Assembly: GCA_027482725.1 (NCBI GenBank)
Contig: JAIXVT010000232.1
Coordinates: 1 to 10,548 of the forward strand
Direction of reading: 5' to 3'
Origin: Pseudomonadota bacterium
GTDB taxonomy: Bacteria; Bdellovibrionota; UBA1018; CAIMNF01
Length of the DNA stretch: 10,548 nucleotides
The notes under the pieces were generated by a model. The model was not told where the DNA came from. It ran no database searches and was given only the letters and a program-made list of their open reading frames with translations. Positions 6,438 to 10,548 of this stretch are shown here, in pieces. A program made the position numbers and the translations under genes. The first letter of the stretch is position 1; the number at the start of each line of letters is the position of its first letter.

Positions 6438-6965
6438 TTACTTTCCTAAGGTTTTTTGACCGGGCTTCCAGTTTACTGGGCAAAGATCTCCGGTTTGTAA
6501 TGCTTGGAGTGTTCGCAAAGTTTCCTCAACAGAGCGACCCACGCCCAAAGCGTTTACACTTTGGTGCTGAAGAACGCCCTGAGGATCAATCAAGAATGTT
6601 CCTCGCAGAGCGATTCCTGTTTCTTCAATCAACACCCCATAGTTTCGGGAAACCGAGTGGTTGGTGTCTGCGATTACCGGAAATTTCACTTCCGGAAGGT
6701 CTTGTGCGAACCAGGCCTTGTGAGAAAACACGGAATCGGTAGATGCCCCGATAATTGCGCAACCTGACTCTTGGAACTTCTTTTCCAATTCAGCAAATCC
6801 ACGAATTTCGGTTGGGCATACAAATGTAAAATCAAGCGGATAAAAAAACAGGCACACCCATTTGCCCCGATAATCTTTCAAAGCAACATCTTTAAATTCG
6901 CCGTTTACATAAGCTTGTGCTTTAAACTCGGGCGCGGGTTGGCCTACTTTTGCATTCCACATCAT
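6438..6965 (-). CDS. Typical 2-Cys peroxiredoxin (AhpC/Prx1 type)
   Basis: A 175-residue thiol peroxidase that reduces hydrogen peroxide and organic hydroperoxides in the cytoplasm. The peroxidatic Cys50 lies in FYPLDFTFVCPTEI and the resolving Cys162 in DLCPVNWKPG, so both redox residues are present. The C-terminal tail after the resolving Cys is short (ends KTLGK) and lacks a YF motif, and I see no GGLG; that fits a form resistant to over-oxidation. The reading frame stays open upstream to 7043, but the start is set at 6965 (or the adjacent ATG at 6962) because GAAGGAG at 6976-6970 lies 4 or 7 bases before them and the family begins near WNAKVGQPAPEF. A longer start would also run into the divergent PAP2 gene. 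No AhpF-type reductase is nearby, so the electron donor is not shown. Confidence 0.95.
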   Translation of the reverse strand: MMWNAKVGQPAPEFKAQAYVNGEFKDVALKDYRGKWVCLFFYPLDFTFVCPTEIRGFAELEKKFQESGCAIIGASTDSVFSHKAWFAQDLPEVKFPVIADTNHSVSRNYGVLIEETGIALRGTFLIDPQGVLQHQSVNALGVGRSVEETLRTLQALQTGDLCPVNWKPGQKTLGK

Positions 6966-6969
6966 TTTT

Positions 6970-6976
6970 CTCCTTC
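6970..6976 (-). promoter_or_regulatory. Shine-Dalgarno that fixes the peroxiredoxin start
   Basis: GAAGGAG lies 4 bases before the ATG at 6965 and 7 bases before the ATG at 6962. It rules against the in-frame start at 7043. Confidence 0.85.
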
Positions 6977-6996
6977 GTGTTTGAGATTGATCCTTT

Positions 6997-7025
6997 ACCA
7001 TAAAAGGAACCCATGAAGCTTTCAA
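6997..7025 (-). promoter_or_regulatory. Putative sigma70-type promoter for the peroxiredoxin
   Basis: On the minus strand TTGAAA (7025-7020) and TATGGT (7002-6997) are separated by exactly 17 bases. Transcription would start near 6990, about 25 bases before the start codon, leaving room for the Shine-Dalgarno. The -35 box lies inside the first codons of the divergent PAP2 gene. Found by eye; the -10 matches consensus at four of six positions. Confidence 0.45.
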
Positions 7026-7663
7026 TGAAAATGAAGCAAACAACCGGTTTTATTGTGCCTTTCATCATTTTTGGAGCGGCTTACATCTACCGCACGATGA
7101 ACCCCCGCCTCTCTTGTATCAACCAAGAAAGTTTATGCAATCCGAACGACCTCCCTCAAATCGATTCCATTTTTTTGAAGCTGGGAGAAATGAGAGCCGA
7201 CCAAGTGAGCAATTGGCTTCAAACGCTGAGCATCGGATTTTGCATCGCTCTTGGCTTTAAAAGTAAGAGAAAATTCCTGTTTTTTACCCAATTGTGGTTG
7301 TCATGGTCTTGGACCTGGGCCATCAACGAGATCATCCGAGCAATCGTTCAGCGCCCTCGGCCAATCGCACTGCTTAATCCGCTGACCGAAGGACAACATT
7401 CGCATCACTACACTTCGTTTACTTCGGGGCACACCAGTTTCATTACCGCAATTTTTGTGGCGACGTTGCTTGCGGGTCAGCGCCAAGCGCTTTGGATTTC
7501 ATTTCCGGTACGCATCGTTTTGGTGAGCGGTCCAGTGGTAATGGCCACCCTCCGCGTCTGGGGAGGCCGGCACTACGTGACGGACACTCTTGCCGGTATT
7601 GCTCTTGGGGCGTTCACGGCTTTTTGGATAGACCAGCGCCTTGGACCGAAGAATCCTGAATAA
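7013..7663 (+). CDS. PAP2-family membrane phosphatase
   Basis: A 216-residue integral membrane protein of the PAP2 / type-2 phosphatidic acid phosphatase family, which removes phosphate from lipid phosphates such as phosphatidate, phosphatidylglycerol phosphate or undecaprenyl pyrophosphate. The three family motifs are visible: R109-x6-R116-P117 (the first position is usually Lys), SGH at 138-140 (in TSGHTSF) and R181-x5-H187-x3-D191 (the usual preceding Ser is Leu180). His140 and His187 would be the nucleophile and general acid/base. Hydrophobic helices lie near 10-28, 70-82, 88-104, 142-156, 162-180 and 192-207. The start at 7013 has AAAGGA 4-5 bases upstream. It diverges from the peroxiredoxin across 47 bases, and its last 50 bases overlap the end of cysE in antisense. 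The lipid substrate cannot be told. Confidence 0.9.
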   Translation: MKLSMKMKQTTGFIVPFIIFGAAYIYRTMNPRLSCINQESLCNPNDLPQIDSIFLKLGEMRADQVSNWLQTLSIGFCIALGFKSKRKFLFFTQLWLSWSWTWAINEIIRAIVQRPRPIALLNPLTEGQHSHHYTSFTSGHTSFITAIFVATLLAGQRQALWISFPVRIVLVSGPVVMATLRVWGGRHYVTDTLAGIALGAFTAFWIDQRLGPKNPE

Positions 7664-8210
7664 GTTCGTGGAGAAGGTCGTGCCTCAGCTCTTGCCCCGG
7701 CTCTACCCCTGAATTAGGAATAACTTTTGCCGGAATTCCTAACGCAGTCGAATAGGGCGGAACGGATTTAATCACGACACTATTTGCTCCGATCCGAGAA
7801 TGATCCCCGATCGTAATATTACCAAGAACTTTCGCCCCTGCGCCCACCACAACATGATTTCCTAAAGTGGGATGGCGCTTGACCGGATTTAAATCCACCC
7901 CACCCAACGTGACTCCATGATAGATGATGCAGTGATCACCAATTTCTGCGGTCTCCCCAATGACAACACCCATCCCGTGATCAATGATCAAACATCGACC
8001 GATTTTTGCAGAAGGATGGATTTCAATACCGGTGAGAAACCTTGAGATTTCTGCAACAAGTCTGGGGATAAAAGGAATTCCCAAATACAACAGAAACTGG
8101 GCTACCCGGTGAAAGGCCAAAGCCTTCACACCGGGATACAAAAAAAGAATTTCAAAAAAACTTCGCGTTGCAGGATCGTACTTGCGATAAGCACGGACCA
8201 GATCCAACAA
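7614..8210 (-). CDS. cysE: Serine O-acetyltransferase (CysE)
   Basis: A 198-residue cytoplasmic enzyme that acetylates L-serine from acetyl-CoA, the first committed step of cysteine synthesis. The N-terminal helical part includes YRKYDPATRSFFEILFLYPG (8-27) and HRVAQFLL. From about residue 62 a left-handed beta-helix of hexapeptide repeats carries IDHGMGVVIGETAEIGD with catalytic His78, then YHGVTLGG, KRHPTLGNHVVVGAGAKVLG and SVPPYSTALGIPAKVI. It is the short (EpsC-like) form; E. coli CysE is about 273 residues. The start is TTG at 8210 (or the next TTG at 8207), because no in-frame ATG or GTG fits; AGG lies 4 bases upstream. It begins 5 bases after the fabI stop, so the two are co-transcribed. 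The 3' end overlaps the convergent PAP2 gene by 50 bases. Confidence 0.94.
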   Translation of the reverse strand: MLDLVRAYRKYDPATRSFFEILFLYPGVKALAFHRVAQFLLYLGIPFIPRLVAEISRFLTGIEIHPSAKIGRCLIIDHGMGVVIGETAEIGDHCIIYHGVTLGGVDLNPVKRHPTLGNHVVVGAGAKVLGNITIGDHSRIGANSVVIKSVPPYSTALGIPAKVIPNSGVEPGQELRHDLLHELIQDSSVQGAGLSKKP

Positions 8211-8215
8211 AACGC

Positions 8216-8998
8216 CTAAGCTCCCATGATGTTATAACCGGAATCCACAAAGTGAACCCCACCCGTCATGTGGCGGGCATGATCCTGGCAAAGGAATGCA
8301 ACCAAAGCTCCGACATCTTCCGGAGACACGTTTTCACGCATAGGCGCCTTTTCCTCAATTTTTGAGAGTATATCCCGGAAGTTTGATATCCCACCCGCTG
8401 CGGCAAGCGTCTTGATGGGGCCTGCAGAAATGGCATGAACCCGTATTTTTTTAGGTCCCAAATCATCCGCTAAATAACGAACCGTGGACTCAAGTGCGGC
8501 TTTTGCCACACCCATCACATTATAGCCTGTGATCACGCGATCACTGCCGTAATAGGTCAGCGTTGCTATTGTTCCCCCCTCAGACATTAGCTTTTCGGCT
8601 TGGCGGGCCACAGCGATGAGCGAATAGGCCGAAATATCCATCGCTATTTTAAATCCCTCTCGAGACGTATTCACAAAACGCCCGTGAAGATCTTCTTTCT
8701 GAGCGAATGCTACAGAGTGAATCAGGATGTCCAATTTACCCCATTTTTGTTGAATCTTATTGAACAACGCCTCGATCTGAGCGTCTGAGCTCACATCGCA
8801 CGGCTCGATGAGAGCTGCGTTTAAGCTTTCCGCCAAAGGACGCACCCGACGCTCTAGCGAATCGCCTAAATAATTGAAGGCAAGTTCGCAACCTTCTTGT
8901 TGAAGCGCTTGGGCAATTCCCCAAGCGATAGAACGATCGTTAGCTAAACCTAAAATGAGAGCTTTTTTTCCTGAAAGTTTCCCTTGGTGTTGAGACAT
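8216..8998 (-). CDS. fabI: Enoyl-[acyl-carrier-protein] reductase FabI
   Basis: A 260-residue short-chain dehydrogenase/reductase that reduces trans-2-enoyl-ACP with NAD(P)H in the last step of each fatty-acid elongation cycle. The cofactor site GLANDRSIAWG is at 17-27, and HSVAFA (94-99) resembles the inhibitor-contact strand of E. coli FabI. The catalytic residues Tyr149, Tyr159 and Lys166 are in TYYGSDRVITGYNVMGVAK, matching E. coli Tyr146, Tyr156 and Lys163, and SAGPIKTLAA follows. The full family length is present. The start is placed at the ATG 8998, not the in-frame TTG at 9007, because AGGAGG (9013-9008) is 9 bases from the ATG but directly abuts the TTG. It lies 38 bases after an exported LytM-like protein gene and 5 bases before cysE, a neighbour set that is not the usual fatty-acid cluster. 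Confidence 0.97.
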   Translation of the reverse strand: MSQHQGKLSGKKALILGLANDRSIAWGIAQALQQEGCELAFNYLGDSLERRVRPLAESLNAALIEPCDVSSDAQIEALFNKIQQKWGKLDILIHSVAFAQKEDLHGRFVNTSREGFKIAMDISAYSLIAVARQAEKLMSEGGTIATLTYYGSDRVITGYNVMGVAKAALESTVRYLADDLGPKKIRVHAISAGPIKTLAAAGGISNFRDILSKIEEKAPMRENVSPEDVGALVAFLCQDHARHMTGGVHFVDSGYNIMGA

Positions 8999-9007
8999 TT
9001 GATGCAA

Positions 9008-9013
9008 CCTCCT
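9008..9013 (-). promoter_or_regulatory. Shine-Dalgarno of fabI
   Basis: A perfect AGGAGG lies 9 bases before the ATG at 8998 and decides the fabI start against the in-frame TTG at 9007. Confidence 0.9.
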
Positions 9014-9036
9014 GATTGACGAAAAAAGTTAACTGC

Positions 9037-9576
9037 TTACTGGCACGCCTGTAGCGAACCGGTAAATATCGTACTCCGGAACGACGAATGAACAAAGCTC
9101 ATTGGGCACACGGAGACGCCATCGAGAAAAACATAAAAATCGACAAAGTCGTAACCCGAAAAACCGACGAGGTTTCCTATGGTCTGACCCCGCGCAACAG
9201 AGTCGCCAATCCTCAACGTCGGCAAACCGATTCCTTCGATCCGAGTCGCAAGTCGTCCGGTATGTTGAATTTTTACAAAATATCCCCGTGAACCAAGCCC
9301 TGATTCAACGACTATTCCCGCGGCAGGTGAGACGAATGTTGTAAATGAATTTGTAGGAATCGACCAATAGGGATGAGAGGCCGAATAGCCAACAGATCCG
9401 GCAAACCCTCCGGTAACATTGAGCGAAAAGTTATAAAGCATATCGGTGAGACTGGTTTCCCCAAGAGAAAGAGGGTCGACCTGATTTTGAGATCCACATC
9501 CGAGAGTCCCTGCATTCAACAAAATCGCCAAAGCACAAGAAAGGATGCGGGTTCGGACTCGATAGAGATTCACCAT
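9037..9576 (-). CDS. Exported (probable lipoprotein) degenerate LytM/M23-like protein
   Basis: A 179-residue protein. Residues 1-26 are a signal sequence (RVRTRILSCALAILLNAGTLG) followed by Cys27 in TLGC, a slightly unusual lipobox, so lipid attachment is likely but not certain. Residues about 82-165 follow the LytM/M23 peptidase fold: SPAAGIVVESG, then GYFVKIQHTG, LRIGDSVARGQTIGNLVGFSG and a final strand VDFYVFLDGVSVCP. The zinc ligands of active M23 enzymes are missing: the HxxxD region has no match and the HxH strand reads FYVFL. It is therefore probably a non-enzymatic peptidoglycan- or partner-binding module, as in EnvC- and NlpD-like activators. Cys157 and Cys178 could form a disulphide. 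AGGGAG lies 6 bases before the ATG and overlaps the stop of the upstream barrel gene; the gap is 10 bases, so the two are one operon. The fold call is by eye. Confidence 0.6.
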   Translation of the reverse strand: MVNLYRVRTRILSCALAILLNAGTLGCGSQNQVDPLSLGETSLTDMLYNFSLNVTGGFAGSVGYSASHPYWSIPTNSFTTFVSPAAGIVVESGLGSRGYFVKIQHTGRLATRIEGIGLPTLRIGDSVARGQTIGNLVGFSGYDFVDFYVFLDGVSVCPMSFVHSSFRSTIFTGSLQACQ

Positions 9577-9586
9577 AAAAAACTCC

Positions 9587-10267
9587 CTAAAAATAAACCT
9601 TCGCGCCTAAGGTGGGCATGAGATAGATCAGCGAACTTGCTCGACCGGTACTGCCATTGTTCATTCCAAACAAAAACAAAACAGGGGTATGCGCCGTGAT
9701 AGAAACCATTTCACTTACGCCAAACTCAAAACCTGGTCGGATTTGAGTTGCAAAATATCCCGTCAGATTCGGGGCAACAAGCCCGGGGGTATCGAGGTAT
9801 GCCAATGCCCCCCCGACACCAACGCCAATTGAAGCGATCATCGAACGGTCTGAAGATCCTGACAACCTTGAACTCAGGGCCAAGTTCGCAAAGATCGGAA
9901 AAATTCGAACGGTAATGTTTGAACCGCCGGGCAATCCAAACCCTTGATATCCGGCCGAAAAATAATTATCCACAAAAGGACTAATGAAATGGGGAAGGTA
10001 AAAATGAGCCATGCCGCCCAGCTGCGACGTGTAGTTTTGAGCTTTTACTCCGAGTACCACAGGAAAAGCGCCTTCAATTTCTACCGCCATTTTTTCTGAT
10101 GACTCTTCTTGAGCGCCCACGCCGGTATCGGGCGTATCCCCTAACGGAACTTTTTTACCCGAAAGCGTTTTTTTCGGAGTCACCAAGGGTTGGAGATCGG
10201 GATCTTGAGCTAACGCTGACGAGGCAAAGGTGCCGAACGATAAAAGCGCAAAAAGTATTGAAATCAT
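9587..10267 (-). CDS. Small outer-membrane beta-barrel protein
   Basis: A 226-residue exported protein of unrecognised family. Residues 1-20 are a signal peptide cut after SSALA; its n-region (MIS) carries no positive charge. Residues 21-58 are a polar, Pro/Lys/Glu-rich linker. From about 60 the chain alternates in beta-strand fashion with many Gly, Phe and Tyr (for example IEGAFPVVLGVK, NITVRIFPIFANLALSSRL, MIASIGVGVGGALAY), and the last residue is Phe in LGAKVYF, the typical signal for insertion by the BAM machinery. The size fits an 8-strand barrel. The start at 10267 is forced by an in-frame TAA 12 bases upstream and by the signal peptide. There is no Shine-Dalgarno; a consensus -10 box lies 8 bases before the ATG. 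It is the first gene of a probable barrel, LytM-like, fabI, cysE transcript. Confidence 0.75.
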   Translation of the reverse strand: MISILFALLSFGTFASSALAQDPDLQPLVTPKKTLSGKKVPLGDTPDTGVGAQEESSEKMAVEIEGAFPVVLGVKAQNYTSQLGGMAHFYLPHFISPFVDNYFSAGYQGFGLPGGSNITVRIFPIFANLALSSRLSGSSDRSMIASIGVGVGGALAYLDTPGLVAPNLTGYFATQIRPGFEFGVSEMVSITAHTPVLFLFGMNNGSTGRASSLIYLMPTLGAKVYF

Positions 10268-10275
10268 GAAAAAAA

Positions 10276-10304
10276 ATTATACCCAATTAAAATGATTTGG
10301 TAAA
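10276..10304 (-). promoter_or_regulatory. Near-consensus sigma70 promoter at the barrel gene start
   Basis: On the minus strand TTTACC (10304-10299), a 17-base spacer and a perfect TATAAT (10281-10276) precede the barrel start. Only seven T and one C separate the -10 box from the ATG at 10267, so transcription should begin at or within a few bases of the start codon. The message would be leaderless or nearly so. Confidence 0.7.
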
Positions 10305-10312
10305 GTAAAAAA

Positions 10313-10548
10313 GTGCTTTTGTTTGAAGACCTGCACTTTGTTGCCGTTTATAAACCTGCAGGCATTGCAGGACACCACCTCGAATCCTCAAGCGCACCGA
10401 GCTGCGAATCCGAAATCAATTTAAATCGTTTAAAAAAATGCATTCCTGCTCACCGCCTAGACACGGGCACCAGCGGAATTCTTCTGTTTTGTAAGTCTTC
10501 AGAAACCCATCGCGACATGAGAAAAATTTTTAATTTACGCCTCATCCA
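10313..10548 (+). CDS. RluA-family pseudouridine synthase, N-terminal part
   Basis: A plus-strand gene that runs off the right edge; 78 codons are visible. It starts at GTG 10313, since TAA at 10301 closes the frame upstream. The protein begins VLLFEDLHFVAVYKPAGIAGH, which is the first strand and K-P-x-G signature of the RluA/RsuA superfamily. It continues to PAHRLDTGTSGILLF with catalytic Asp in HRLDTGTSG, the RluA-type active-site motif. There is no S4 domain in front, so it is one of the short family members that lack it. It would modify a uridine in rRNA or tRNA; the target cannot be told from this half. The Shine-Dalgarno is weak. A TAAAAT box at 10288-10293 could serve as its -10. It diverges from the barrel gene across 45 bases. 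Confidence 0.88.
   Translation, partial: MLLFEDLHFVAVYKPAGIAGHHLESSSAPSCESEINLNRLKKCIPAHRLDTGTSGILLFCKSSETHRDMRKIFNLRLI

Noticed and set aside
6966..7043. Longer N-terminus for the peroxiredoxin, starting at 7043
   Set aside because: The extra 26 residues are not family-like, they overlap the divergent PAP2 gene, and a strong Shine-Dalgarno sits in front of the ATG at 6965.
8999..9007. TTG start for fabI at 9007
   Set aside because: AGGAGG abuts this TTG with no spacing, while the ATG at 8998 is 9 bases away as expected.
9088..9515. Open frames overlapping the LytM-like gene on both strands
   Set aside because: Arg/Ser-rich, low-complexity translations typical of shadow frames. The 179-residue frame has a signal peptide and Shine-Dalgarno.
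1..10548. CRISPR arrays, tRNA/rRNA genes, insertion sequences, prophage or attachment sites
   Set aside because: Read through by eye and none seen; gaps are all under 80 bases and no transposase or integrase is encoded.

Overview
The window is a gene-dense bacterial chromosome segment with no tRNA, rRNA, CRISPR array, IS element or prophage gene visible. It contains 14 full or nearly full protein genes plus one truncated gene at each end. The longest stretch without a gene is about 76 bases (3845-3920), so no gap reaches 300 bases. Outer-membrane barrels, a lipoprotein-like exported protein, FabI and signal peptides mark a Gram-negative. The Ser/Thr kinase has the HRDVSPQN catalytic loop common in myxobacteria and relatives, with a PEGA-like periplasmic tail, and it sits near a SpoIIE/PP2C-like phosphatase start. 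Together these suggest a delta-type lineage (Bdellovibrionota or Myxococcota-like). That assignment is inference; base composition is moderate and slightly AT-rich.

Region 1 (1-3844) is a signalling cluster. On the minus strand an outer-membrane barrel gene overlaps by one base (TAATG) the start of a SpoIIE/PP2C-like phosphatase that runs off the left edge. Divergent from the barrel, 47 bases away, is an OmpR/PhoB-type response regulator with no sensor kinase beside it. Its stop codon overlaps the stop of a convergent membrane Ser/Thr kinase.

Region 2 (3888-6965) is a minus-strand run. In order of transcription it holds a 2-Cys peroxiredoxin, a 61-aa Lys/Arg-rich protein, an intrinsic terminator whose T-tract touches the next start codon, an RluB-type pseudouridine synthase, a family-5 uracil-DNA glycosylase and an exported BPL_N-type amidotransferase-like protein. 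A perfect dyad follows at 3888-3909. The 14-base overlap and short gaps suggest that the synthase, glycosylase and amidotransferase genes share a transcript.

Region 3 (6966-8998) has a plus-strand PAP2 phosphatase diverging from the peroxiredoxin and overlapping the tail of cysE by 50 bases in antisense. fabI lies 5 bases upstream of cysE.

Region 4 (8999-10548) starts the likely fabI-cysE transcript. A small outer-membrane barrel with a near-consensus promoter at its start codon is followed by an exported protein with a degraded LytM/M23-like fold, then fabI and cysE. Diverging from the barrel is the start of an RluA-family pseudouridine synthase that runs off the right edge.

Most of the window is ordinary housekeeping and envelope content. 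The points most worth checking are the two starts without a Shine-Dalgarno (rluB-like and the small barrel), the LytM-like protein without its zinc ligands, the secreted amidotransferase with an intact Cys-His-Glu set, and the kinase/phosphatase/response-regulator neighbourhood. I did not find a clearly new multi-gene system.
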